Source: Bacteroidota bacterium (GTDB lineage Bacteria; Bacteroidota; Bacteroidia; Bacteroidales; Dysgonomonadaceae). Taken from it: 7,167 nt of DNA. The translations under genes and the position numbers were made by a program. Shown here piece after piece: positions 1-6,105 of this stretch (the stretch's first letter is position 1; every line of letters starts with the position of its first letter). The notes beneath the pieces are model-generated. The model saw only the letters and a program-made list of their open reading frames with translations, was not told the DNA's origin and searched no databases. The stretch lies in the NCBI GenBank assembly GCA_023424395.1, contig JAFADY010000009.1, positions 1 through 7,167 on the forward strand, given 5' to 3'.

Positions 1-1
1 A

Positions 2-787
2 AGTAATCCTGACCAAGATTTGAGTGGTTTAAGTCGTGATCCGGCAGGGGCAGTTAATGCTTTAGGTAAAATTTTTGACAAAAAGACTGTTCAAGAGCAA
101 CAGGAATTAGCCCAACTATTTGGCGAAGTAGCCTATAAGGCAATTGGTGATTTAGCAGCTTCATATCAAAAAGAAGCTAAGAATAAGTACTCTGATTCAA
201 CAGCAAAATTAACTGTCGCTCAAGAAGCTCTAAATTCTGGTAATATTGAATTGGCTAAGCAGCTATATCAAGAAGGGACGAATTTAAAAAACGAGGCAGA
301 TGCAATCTCAAGTAAATGGAGTGAAGGCGGTTCAGCTAAAGTTGCTCTTAATGTAATGGCTGGAGGTTTAATGGCGAATCTCGGTGGTGGTAGTTTTACT
401 TCCGGTGCAACAGGAGCCGCAGTGAACGAAACAGTTCAAGCGGAATTGGCCAAGATTAATGATCCTGCCGCCCGCCAGTGGGCTAGTGCTATTATCGGAG
501 CTGCTGCATCAAGTATGGTCGGAGGTAATTCTCAAACCGGTGCGTCTACCGCAGTGAGTGGAACAAAAAATAATTCACTTGATCCTGATCATGAACATAG
601 TCAAAGAGAACTACAAGAGAAAAAAGAAGAAAATCAGCAACAATATGAACAATTAACTGCTGATCTAAATAGCTCTGTATCTAATGGTAACCAAGAATTA
701 GTAAACAGCGGGAAGTCATCCCCTGATTTACTCAAAGAAATAGACCAGCTAATTAATGTCAAGTTTTTTTCTGGATTTTTTGTTTAA
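2..787 (+). CDS. C-terminal part of a filamentous haemagglutinin/CdiA-like secreted protein (5' partial)
   Basis: The frame is open to the left edge, so this is the tail of a longer gene; the TTG at 20 is only an internal leucine codon. The visible protein opens with NPDQDLSGLSRDPAGAVNAL and continues through a glycine/alanine-rich hydrophobic stretch (GGLMANLGGGSF, then SAIIGAAASSMVGG) ending in GASTAVSGTKNN. This is the layout of the pre-toxin region of haemagglutinin-repeat/CdiA proteins, which are exported by a TpsB outer-membrane partner and often end in a variable toxin. GTKNN sits where many relatives have a VENN-type boundary. The roughly 77 residues after it are hydrophilic and Glu/Gln-rich (possible coiled coil around EKKEENQQQYEQ), and I recognise no toxin fold. 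The last residues, VKFFSGFFV, look unlike the rest and may be read from insertion-sequence or junction DNA. No immunity-like gene follows. The family call is fairly sure; truncation is an inference. Confidence 0.75.
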   Translation, partial: SNPDQDLSGLSRDPAGAVNALGKIFDKKTVQEQQELAQLFGEVAYKAIGDLAASYQKEAKNKYSDSTAKLTVAQEALNSGNIELAKQLYQEGTNLKNEADAISSKWSEGGSAKVALNVMAGGLMANLGGGSFTSGATGAAVNETVQAELAKINDPAARQWASAIIGAAASSMVGGNSQTGASTAVSGTKNNSLDPDHEHSQRELQEKKEENQQQYEQLTADLNSSVSNGNQELVNSGKSSPDLLKEIDQLINVKFFSGFFV

Positions 788-810
788 AGAAAATTACGGA
801 TAGCAAACAA

Positions 811-861
811 ACCTTTCCCAAAACCGAACAATATTTGAGAAGGGAATAGGTAATGTTTTGG
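811..861 (-). other. Hairpins in the transposase 3' flank (IS110 right end)
   Basis: ACCTTTCCC (811-819) can pair with GGGAATAGGT (842-851), giving 9 bp with one bulged T. A competing 7-bp stem pairs CCAAAAC (818-824) with GTTTTGG (855-861). The two share bases 818-819, so they exclude each other. The segment lies directly downstream of the transposase stop on the minus strand. It may serve as end recognition sequence or weak transcript termination; there is no convincing U tract. Confidence 0.35.
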
Positions 862-874
862 TTTTTCTTCTTCG

Positions 875-2137
875 TTAGGCCGCTTTTTGTAGGCTTTTTT
901 GATACATTTCAACTTGTTGCTCAGGGGTAATCAAACGGAATGACTGTTTACTCTTCAATACTGAGAATATGATGCGTAAGAGCTTGTTCATAACAGCGCC
1001 TAGAGCTTGTTTCTTGGTTTTCGTTTTAATTTTCCGTTGATAATATTCGTAAATCACTGAGTTAACCTGTGAGCCTTTCAATTCTTTTCGAATCGATGTC
1101 GTAGCAGCAATATAAAGAGCATGGCGCAGAAATGGCGATCCCCGTTTTGTTACCTTGTTCTTTGTACCTACAAAATTACCCGATTGCTTAACTGATGGAT
1201 CAATACCGCTAAAAGCCACCAACTGCTTAGCATTCATAAATCGGTCAATATCACCTATCTCGCCGAGGATAATAGGTGCCAATGTATCGCCTATACCGGG
1301 TATGCTTTTTAATAGCGCAACTTCCGGTAACTGTTCGCAAAGCACCTTAATTTGCTCATCAATTACACTAATCTGTACATCTAACGACTGAACTATAGTA
1401 GCATAGCACCGTGTCGTACATGCATAGGCCTCCAGCGATATGCCGGTAACTTGGGCATCGTCGGCACAAGATAGCAAGGCAGTATATTTTTGTTGAGCGT
1501 ATAGTTTACCCTTGCGAGGCAAAGTTTCCAGCATAGCAAGGATAGCCTTTTGATTGGCGTTCTTTGTCCACTCACAAGGTAAAGGAAATTTGCTTAGCAG
1601 AGTCAGGGCGGTAAGTGATCCAGGATTGAGCAGATAGGGAAATAGTGGAGCAATCTGCTCAATAGTAGACTGTAATTTATTGAGAGATTCGACTCTTTGT
1701 TGTACTATCTGGCCTCTTGTTCTTGTTAAAATCTTTAAATTCGCAAGCGGTTCCTTTGTCATAGTTGTAGGATGAAAAGTGTGAACAAACAACAGCCTTG
1801 CCAACTCAAGAGCATCAACCCGATCTGTCTTAACTTTCCTTACAACAGAATTTTTGATAGAATGAGAAATAAGGGGATTGATGTGGTAGACTTCAAAACC
1901 CTGTTTCAAGAAAAAGTGGACGATGCGTTGAGAGTAGTGACCCGTGGATTCTAAGGCGATGACCGGTTTACTACCAAATGCTTCTTCCACTTTTCTTATT
2001 TGCCCTAAAACGAATAATAGTCCTTGCTTAGTATTTAGGGCTTTAAATGGTTTTAAAAATGTTGTACAGGTTGGCGAAACTGCTGCGTAATAACAAAAAT
2101 TTTTAGCTACATCAATACCAATAACTGGAGTTGTCAT
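875..2137 (-). CDS. IS110-family transposase (DEDD/serine recombinase)
   Basis: This protein of 420 residues moves the element by RNA-guided recombination. The N-terminal RuvC-like DEDD domain is intact: D9 in GIDVAK, E63 in ALESTGHY, D105 and D108 in KTDRVDA. A long helical middle leads to the C-terminal Transposase_20 domain, with a SIPGIG helix-hairpin-helix motif near 278-283, AFSGIDPS near 308-315, and KRGSPFLRHA, where S334 is the expected catalytic serine. I chose the ATG at 2137 because the protein then begins MTTPVIGIDVAK, as family members do, and a GGGGG Shine-Dalgarno (2144-2148) lies 6 bases upstream; the in-frame ATG at 2185 adds an unlikely leader. There is no frameshift or internal stop, and the length is normal, so the enzyme may be active. 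A structured non-coding left end lies just upstream. The family is certain; the subgroup is inferred. Confidence 0.95.
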   Translation of the reverse strand: MTTPVIGIDVAKNFCYYAAVSPTCTTFLKPFKALNTKQGLLFVLGQIRKVEEAFGSKPVIALESTGHYSQRIVHFFLKQGFEVYHINPLISHSIKNSVVRKVKTDRVDALELARLLFVHTFHPTTMTKEPLANLKILTRTRGQIVQQRVESLNKLQSTIEQIAPLFPYLLNPGSLTALTLLSKFPLPCEWTKNANQKAILAMLETLPRKGKLYAQQKYTALLSCADDAQVTGISLEAYACTTRCYATIVQSLDVQISVIDEQIKVLCEQLPEVALLKSIPGIGDTLAPIILGEIGDIDRFMNAKQLVAFSGIDPSVKQSGNFVGTKNKVTKRGSPFLRHALYIAATTSIRKELKGSQVNSVIYEYYQRKIKTKTKKQALGAVMNKLLRIIFSVLKSKQSFRLITPEQQVEMYQKSLQKAA

Positions 2138-2382
2138 AACGATCCCCCAAGAAATATATTGAAGGATTATCCATTCCATCATCAAAGGTTACAACCTTGC
2201 ACGTGAAGCGGGAATAAGCTCCCAACCAGCTGAAACGTAAATTCTTTGGAAATGGATGAATCGTCTATTGTCATGGGTATAGAAAAATTCTTCCCTGGGA
2301 CAGGGACATTCATATCCTTCTTCCTAATTATACATAAAACTGATTGTTCGGAGTTTCTCTGCCCCAGAATGGATAACCCTTC
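2138..2382 (-). ncRNA. Candidate IS110 bridge RNA / structured left end
   Basis: This non-coding stretch lies immediately upstream of the transposase, where IS110-subgroup elements encode the bridge RNA that pairs with donor and target DNA. In the minus-strand transcript I see several stems. An outer 16-bp stem joins 2382-2367 to 2176-2161. A stem of TGGGGCAG (2366-2359) with CTGTCCCA (2303-2296) competes with a local hairpin TCCCTG-TCC-CAGGGA at 2306-2292. A small hairpin lies around AAGGT/ACCTT at 2198-2185. A TATAAT box on the minus strand (2332-2327) would start a transcript of about 180 bases before the start codon, but its -35 is poor. Position and folding support the call; the guide loops have not been assigned. 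Confidence 0.4.
2161..2382. repeat. Long-range 16-bp inverted repeat (arms 2161-2176 and 2367-2382)
   Basis: GAAGGATTATCCATTC at 2161-2176 is the reverse complement of GAATGGATAACCCTTC at 2367-2382 at 15 of 16 positions. In RNA from the minus strand the single mismatch becomes a G-U pair, so all 16 positions pair. In plus-strand RNA it would be an A-C mismatch, which suggests the minus-strand RNA is the functional product. The arms enclose 190 bases of the IS110 left end, and the inner arm ends 12 bases before the transposase Shine-Dalgarno. Confidence 0.7.
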
Positions 2383-2398
2383 TGTACTATATCTTACA

Positions 2399-2461
2399 AG
2401 GGACAGGCTCATTGTCCCTCTTGAGCTAGGGGAAGTAATGGAACCAGGACCTGTCCTCGTC
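2399..2461. repeat. Dispersed palindromic repeat, copy A
   Basis: It begins with a 7-bp hairpin, AGGGACA (2399-2405) and TGTCCCT (2413-2419), followed by GAGCTAGGGGAAGTAATGG and ending in GGACCTGTCCTCGTC. The order and spacing match copy B at 3478-3546, with scattered substitutions and a small length difference. It lies at the outer edge of the IS110 left end. I see no gene in it, nor in the following stretch 2462-2534. Confidence 0.6.
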
Positions 2462-2534
2462 TCCCTTCAGTCTGTCCCCATGTTTGCCCCTGTTGATCCG
2501 CCATCGGGCCGGCGTAAGCCATGGTTTCCTTGCT

Positions 2535-2557
2535 AAAAAAGGACCCAGAGCAGGTCC
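2535..2557 (-). terminator. Intrinsic terminator of the small minus-strand gene
   Basis: Read on the minus strand, GGACC (2557-2553) and GGTCC (2545-2541) form a 5-bp GC-rich stem around a 7-base loop, extended by possible G-U pairs, and are followed directly by six T residues (2540-2535). It lies about 60 bases beyond the stop codon of the 65-residue gene and would also keep transcription from entering the insertion sequence. Confidence 0.6.
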
Positions 2558-2618
2558 CCCAAAATACTGAAACATTACCTGGTAACATTTTGTTTAGTTC
2601 CTGAATCTAAGGGATAGT

Positions 2619-2816
2619 TTAAATTTTCGCCGAAAAAGGTGTAATTTGTTTTTTACTGCTTTTTATGTGTGTATAAATCTCAAGATACTTCTGTAACGAT
2701 GCATCGGTTAAATCTGCAATTGGCGTATCGACTGTAATATGTTTAAATTCTAATTTGCTCAAAACAAACATGGTCAAGTCATGAATGTGCTCATCCTGCA
2801 AGATATGCTCTGGCAT
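2619..2816 (-). CDS. Small protein of unknown function (65 aa)
   Basis: I do not recognise this protein. It begins MPEHILQDEHIHDLTMFVLSK, is mainly hydrophilic with predicted helical stretches, and includes LTDASLQKYLEIYTHIKSS. It has no signal peptide, membrane segment or cysteine pair, so it is probably cytoplasmic. I chose the ATG at 2816 because GGGAGG (2826-2831) lies 9 bases upstream; the longer frame from 2867 would place that site inside the gene. A possible promoter (2885-2914) and an intrinsic terminator (2535-2557) bracket it, so it seems to be a one-gene unit, divergent from rpoZ. The general style (acidic start, HDLTMF, a C-terminal helix with a YxxIY-like pattern) resembles many short conserved hypothetical proteins of Sporomusa-like bacteria, but that is an impression, not a match. 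Confidence 0.65.
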   Translation of the reverse strand: MPEHILQDEHIHDLTMFVLSKLEFKHITVDTPIADLTDASLQKYLEIYTHIKSSKKQITPFSAKI

Positions 2817-2884
2817 AGAAACTAACCTCCCTGGATTCTGCTCTGGGTAATAATGCCTTCTGGGCACGCTGATCTAAATCCTTT

Positions 2885-2914
2885 ATTCTTAGCAAGAGGT
2901 AAAGCTTTGACAAC
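2885..2914 (-). promoter_or_regulatory. Possible promoter of the 65-aa gene
   Basis: On the minus strand a good -35 box TTGTCA (2914-2909) is followed after 18 bases by AAGAAT (2890-2885), a mediocre -10. It lies about 70 bases ahead of the start codon. The -35 box supports the call, but the -10 is weak. Confidence 0.3.
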
Positions 2915-2948
2915 GATAAAAGCCATTATATTTCTTTATTTTATAAAA

Positions 2949-2980
2949 TTGAAATATTTTCCAACGTAGTATGATATAAT
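2949..2980 (+). promoter_or_regulatory. Extended -10 promoter of rpoZ
   Basis: A perfect TATAAT (2975-2980) is preceded by TGA (2972-2974), giving the extended -10 form TGnTATAAT. TTGAAA at 2949-2954 is the nearest -35-like sequence, but 20 bases is too long a gap, so the extended -10 probably carries the activity. Transcription would start near 2987, leaving a leader of about 85 bases before rpoZ. Confidence 0.55.
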
Positions 2981-3071
2981 ATATAGTACACATATGTTGA
3001 TATAAAAACTTAACAATAATTTGCAGAGGTGAATTCGGTATAGCGAGAATAAAGGAAAGAGGAAAAAAAAA

Positions 3072-3278
3072 ATGATAAGTCCGACGTTAGAAGTTTTGTT
3101 AGACAAAGCTGGCGATAAATATACTCTTTCTGTTTTAGCAGCTAAACGCGCCCGCGAGATTATCCGCGGTGGCGAAATCTTAGTAGATGGCAAGCCGCTG
3201 AATCCGGTTAGTGTTGCTTTAGAGGAAATTGCTTCAGGGAAATTAACTTTCCAGCGGCCTAACGCAGGAATCAAGTAG
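3072..3278 (+). CDS. rpoZ: DNA-directed RNA polymerase omega subunit
   Basis: This is the 68-residue omega subunit, which wraps the C-terminal tail of beta-prime and aids assembly of RNA polymerase. The signature is LLDKAGDKYTLSVLAAKRAREI near residues 9-30 (the KY-L-x-x-x-AAKRAR core), followed by PVSVALEEIASGKL near 45-58, as in clostridial omega proteins. Length is normal for Firmicutes. AGAGG (3058-3062) lies 9 bases before the ATG across a run of A residues. In many Firmicutes rpoZ sits between gmk and coaBC. Here neither neighbour is present: a divergent small gene lies upstream and an initiator tRNA begins 34 bases after the stop, with no terminator seen between, so co-transcription with the tRNA is possible. 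It could be a relocated gene or a second copy. Confidence 0.85.
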   Translation: MISPTLEVLLDKAGDKYTLSVLAAKRAREIIRGGEILVDGKPLNPVSVALEEIASGKLTFQRPNAGIK

Positions 3279-3312
3279 CTAAGTATTATATATAGGGATA
3301 ATATTACTATAC

Positions 3313-3387
<75 letters not shown>

Positions 3388-3477
3388 CGGAAATTGGCCA
3401 TCAGCCAGTCTGCAGGCGGATTTTTAGCATACTCAAAGGGGACTGTTCCAGTGATTCAAATATGTGAGTTGGGACTG

Positions 3478-3546
3478 CGGGGCAGGTTTATTGTCCCGCT
3501 TTATAGCTTGGGGAAGTGATGGGGAAGAGGAACCTGTCCTGTCGTC
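3478..3546. repeat. Dispersed palindromic repeat, copy B
   Basis: It matches copy A (2399-2461) block by block: GGGGCAGGTTTATTGTCCC with a GGGGCA/TGTCCC hairpin (3479-3497), then TAGCTTGGGGAAGTGATGG, then GGAACCTGTCCTGTCGTC. Upstream GGGACTG occurs twice (3438 and 3471), so the full unit may start near 3437. It is non-coding, lies between the tRNA and the iron-uptake operon, and runs straight into a perfect hairpin at 3549. Confidence 0.6.
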
Positions 3547-3548
3547 GA

Positions 3549-3580
3549 AATCCTGCAATATGTAAAAATATTGCAGGATT
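3549..3580. repeat. Perfect 13-bp hairpin
   Basis: AATCCTGCAATAT (3549-3561) and ATATTGCAGGATT (3568-3580) are exact reverse complements around a 6-base loop GTAAAA. There is no T run directly after it on either strand, so it is not a standard terminator. It directly follows repeat copy B and may be part of the same repeat unit. Confidence 0.7.
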
Positions 3581-3596
3581 CTTGGCCCTTTTCGTC

Positions 3597-3660
3597 GGGA
3601 CGTTCTTTTTGCTTCTTTTTTATTAATTTTGCGAAGCAAAATGTACGTCCCCTTGCTTCG
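3597..3660. other. Cluster of mutually exclusive hairpins
   Basis: An outer stem GGGACGT (3597-3603) with ACGTCCC (3645-3651) encloses TTTTGCTTC (3607-3615) paired with GAAGCAAAA (3633-3641). The same GAAGCAA segment, as CGAAGCAA (3632-3639), can instead pair with TTGCTTCG (3653-3660), or locally as ATTTTGC-GAA-GCAAAAT. These folds cannot coexist. The region is non-coding, and I see no gene between the tRNA and the receptor. Confidence 0.5.
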
Positions 3661-3731
3661 TGTATCTATTCTTCCTGTGACACTGCGTAGACCTTGTCAA
3701 GAAAAAGGACAAAAAAATTTCCCGAAAGTAA

Positions 3732-3761
3732 TTGACAACGATTATCATTCTCGTGTATTAT
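3732..3761 (+). promoter_or_regulatory. Fur-controlled promoter of the iron-uptake operon
   Basis: TTGACA (3732-3737) and TATTAT (3756-3761), 18 bases apart, form a strong sigma-A/sigma-70 type promoter. Overlapping the -35 and spacer, GACAACGATTATCATTCTC (3734-3752) matches the 19-bp Fur consensus GATAATGATTATCATTATC at 16 positions, including the whole central GATTATCATT. Fur with ferrous iron bound here would block RNA polymerase, so the operon should be expressed when iron is scarce. Confidence 0.85.
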
Positions 3762-3795
3762 TTAGTCAACATCATAATTAACAGAGGGCCAGGAG

Positions 3796-3829
3796 CTCCG
3801 TCACTAACTAGTTTAGAGACGGAGTTTTT
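3796..3829 (+). terminator. Intrinsic terminator within the receptor leader
   Basis: CTCCGTC (3796-3802) pairs with GACGGAG (3818-3824); an inner CTAA (3804-3807) pairs with TTAG (3813-3816) after an A-A mismatch; five T residues follow (3825-3829). It lies about 30 bases after the expected transcription start and 130 bases before the receptor start codon. Transcripts from the Fur promoter must read through it, so it may act as an attenuator or yield a short leader RNA. I recognise no riboswitch class in the leader, and the rest (3830-3948) shows nothing else I can name. Confidence 0.7.
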
Positions 3830-3962
3830 CTATTGTGTGCTGGTTTTTGCTCAATTGCGACAGTAACAGGATAGTTTCAACTGGTTGTCAGGTCAGGCTT
3901 CTGTTCACTTTGTTAATTGGAATTAAATCAGCAGCGGGGAACTGTTACGGGAGGTATATACT

Positions 3963-6086
3963 ATGAAAAAGAAAATGACCTGCGCTGTTCTGTCGACAGC
4001 AATCGTGATGGGAATTGGCGGACCGGCGTCGCCGGCGTATGCCGAAGCAGCTATTGAACTGCAGGATCTGTATGTGAATCCGGATTATGTGGAGATTGAA
4101 CGCTTACGAGATACGAAACAAATTATTGTAATTAAGAAAGAAGAAATCCAGGAAAAAGGCTATAAAGGGGTATCCGATATTTTAAAGGATATCCCGAGTA
4201 TCTCTGTAAATGCAACGGGTCTGGGCGATATTGACATTCGCGGACAGGGCTCTGATCAGTCAGCAAGAAATATCCAGGTTTTGCTGGACGGAGCCCCGAT
4301 AACAACCTTTGTCAGCCACCCGCTTAGTACCAATTATGATGTGGTTCCGGTTGAACAAATCGAGAAAATCGAAATCATTCCGGGCGGCGGTTCGGTACTT
4401 TACGGTTCAGGAGCTTCCGGCGGGATTATTAATATCACAACCAACTTGCGTAGTATGAATAAGCCGAAAAAGACAATTTCTTCCGAATGGAATTCTGATG
4501 GCTATCGCCTCAACTTTAATTACGGAGAAAAAATCAATGATAAACTGACGGCGGAAATTGGCTATTTCAAGCAGGACAGGGACTTATATTTTAAAGATAC
4601 CTATAAAAACAGCGAGTATTTCTCCGCCGGATTTCAGTATGACGCCGGCCGGGGGCAGCGATTAACGTTTCGAATGAGTCATCTGGAGGAAGAAGGCCAA
4701 TATATTGCCAATATCCTACCCGAAAAAGTGGCGAAGGCGGGAAGAGACTATGTGCCTGATTATGAAACTTTTACCGTTGGCCTGGATGCCGACGGACACA
4801 AAATAACAGACACCAGAAGGCCGTATCTATTTGCCGACAGGACAATGGATTCCTACAACATTGGCTATCAAAAGGATTTAAGTAAAACCTGGAAATTCAG
4901 CAGTGATCTTTTTTATAACACCGGTGATTTCATGAACAGCAAATATGACGATAAAAAAATGGATCATGAAACCAAAGGCGCAAGACTTAAATTTGACCAT
5001 TCTTATGGTGGCAGCAATAACCTCTTGATTGGTCTGGACCTGTATGAGCAGGAGGCAGAAATCGCCTATAACGATTACAAGCTTCTCAATTCCGCCCAGA
5101 AAACATATACAATTCTTCCTTTATCCTTTAACTATAACAAAAAAACAAATGCAGTTTATCTATTGAATAATATGTCCAAAGGGAAATACACCTTCACTCA
5201 GGGTATCCGGCGGGAAAAAATAGACTGGAACTTTGATAAAGTCGGCAACAACATTGATGGTGCGGGAACCTCCGAGCGCTGGAATACGGCGCAGGAGCTG
5301 TCGGTGGCTTACCATTACAATGATACGGGCAGAGTGTATGCACGCTATGAAAGAGGCTACACTACTCCGGATGGAATTCAGATCACGGACGAAGTCCGGG
5401 TTAATGGCAGTAAAAAATACGTCGGAACAGCGGCCAAGGATGAAATCTTTGATCTCTATGAAATTGGTTTGCGCGACAAGATAGGTATTTCAACAGTTAA
5501 TCTAACATTCTTTAATTCCAATACGGATAATCAAATGAATCGTCTCTATCTGTTTGATAACAATGGATATCTGACGATGCAGACGCTGAATTTGCTGCAA
5601 ACCAGGCGTAAGGGCGTGGACCTTTCCCTGCGCCAAAGTTTTGGCAAGCTGGCTTTGCAGGAAGGCTACGCGTATTTGCACGGACAAAGTGATTATACTG
5701 ATTCCGGCCGCAAATTCCTTGAAGAAAATAACGGCAGTATTATTGACTGGACGAAAAGCGGGCTTAAAAAAGTGCCCAAGCATAAAGGCATCCTGAAAGC
5801 AGACTATGCGTTTGACGAAAAGTTTGCGTTAGGCCTTAAATATACCTATTTCGGAAAGTATAACAATTTCCTCAAAGATGCCGATAAAGCCGACGGCGGA
5901 GTTATGCAGGCCCATTCGCTGGTTGACCTGGATATGAAATACAAGCTTAGCGAAGATGTTGAACTGTACAGTGGCGTAACCAATCTTACCAACAAAAGGT
6001 ACTATGAATACGTGGGCGATTCTTTTGCAACGATTGTTCCCGGGTCTGAGCGTACCTATTATTTCGGCATGAAATATACTTTTTAA
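3963..6086 (+). CDS. TonB-dependent outer-membrane receptor, probably ferric-siderophore
   Basis: This 707-residue gated beta-barrel imports a scarce ligand across the outer membrane using energy from TonB-ExbB-ExbD. A signal peptide (MKKKM, hydrophobic core, cleavage likely after AYA at residue 27) is followed by a short segment that may hold the TonB box (around QDLYVN, 34-39). The plug domain spans about 50-160 and contains VSDILKDIPSI, DIDIRGQG, VLLDGAPI, VEQIEKIEIIPGGGSVLYGSGASGGIINITT. The rest is barrel-type alternating sequence ending in the usual terminal phenylalanine (YYFGMKYTF). GGGAGG (3949-3954) lies 8 bases before the ATG. The Fur-box promoter upstream and exbB 19 bases downstream make an iron chelate the best ligand guess. 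I see no haem-receptor FRAP/NPNL motif. The exact substrate cannot be read from sequence. Confidence 0.92.
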   Translation: MKKKMTCAVLSTAIVMGIGGPASPAYAEAAIELQDLYVNPDYVEIERLRDTKQIIVIKKEEIQEKGYKGVSDILKDIPSISVNATGLGDIDIRGQGSDQSARNIQVLLDGAPITTFVSHPLSTNYDVVPVEQIEKIEIIPGGGSVLYGSGASGGIINITTNLRSMNKPKKTISSEWNSDGYRLNFNYGEKINDKLTAEIGYFKQDRDLYFKDTYKNSEYFSAGFQYDAGRGQRLTFRMSHLEEEGQYIANILPEKVAKAGRDYVPDYETFTVGLDADGHKITDTRRPYLFADRTMDSYNIGYQKDLSKTWKFSSDLFYNTGDFMNSKYDDKKMDHETKGARLKFDHSYGGSNNLLIGLDLYEQEAEIAYNDYKLLNSAQKTYTILPLSFNYNKKTNAVYLLNNMSKGKYTFTQGIRREKIDWNFDKVGNNIDGAGTSERWNTAQELSVAYHYNDTGRVYARYERGYTTPDGIQITDEVRVNGSKKYVGTAAKDEIFDLYEIGLRDKIGISTVNLTFFNSNTDNQMNRLYLFDNNGYLTMQTLNLLQTRRKGVDLSLRQSFGKLALQEGYAYLHGQSDYTDSGRKFLEENNGSIIDWTKSGLKKVPKHKGILKADYAFDEKFALGLKYTYFGKYNNFLKDADKADGGVMQAHSLVDLDMKYKLSEDVELYSGVTNLTNKRYYEYVGDSFATIVPGSERTYYFGMKYTF

Positions 6087-6105
6087 CAGCAGAAAGGAGC
6101 AGGCA

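Larger units (their letters stand above)
790..2400 (-). mobile_element. IS110-family insertion sequence (ends approximate)
   Basis: An intact IS110-type transposase gene is flanked by a short downstream end (about 85 bases) and a longer non-coding upstream end (about 245-265 bases). This asymmetry fits the IS110 subgroup, whose left end encodes a bridge RNA. IS110 elements usually lack long terminal inverted repeats and make little or no target duplication, so the exact ends cannot be fixed here. The right-hand side abuts a palindromic repeat (2399-2461) and the left-hand side abuts the end of the haemagglutinin-like gene. The boundaries given are where recognisable flanking sequence stops, not measured ends. 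Confidence 0.6.

Noticed and set aside
2138..2185. Longer transposase start at the ATG at 2185
   Set aside because: The added residues do not fit the family, and the GGGGG site and the MTTPVIGIDVAK start both favour 2137.
2182..2412. Minus-strand open frame of 76 codons ahead of the transposase
   Set aside because: It covers the candidate bridge RNA stems and has no recognisable protein features.
2246..2536. Plus-strand open frame of 96 codons
   Set aside because: It crosses the IS110 left end and repeat A, has no clear ribosome site and reads as low-quality protein.
3388..3420. Terminator for tRNA-fMet
   Set aside because: TTGGC/GCCAG makes only a weak 5-bp stem, and the T run comes about 12 bases later.
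3433..3639. Minus-strand open frame of 68 codons after the tRNA
   Set aside because: It is made of repeat B and the 13-bp palindrome, with basic low-complexity sequence.
3885..3917. Second promoter near the receptor (TTGTCA and GTTAAT)
   Set aside because: The 21-base spacing and poor -10 make it weaker than the Fur-box promoter.
3768..3960. Cobalamin or other known riboswitch in the receptor leader
   Set aside because: No conserved riboswitch box was found; only the terminator hairpin stands out.
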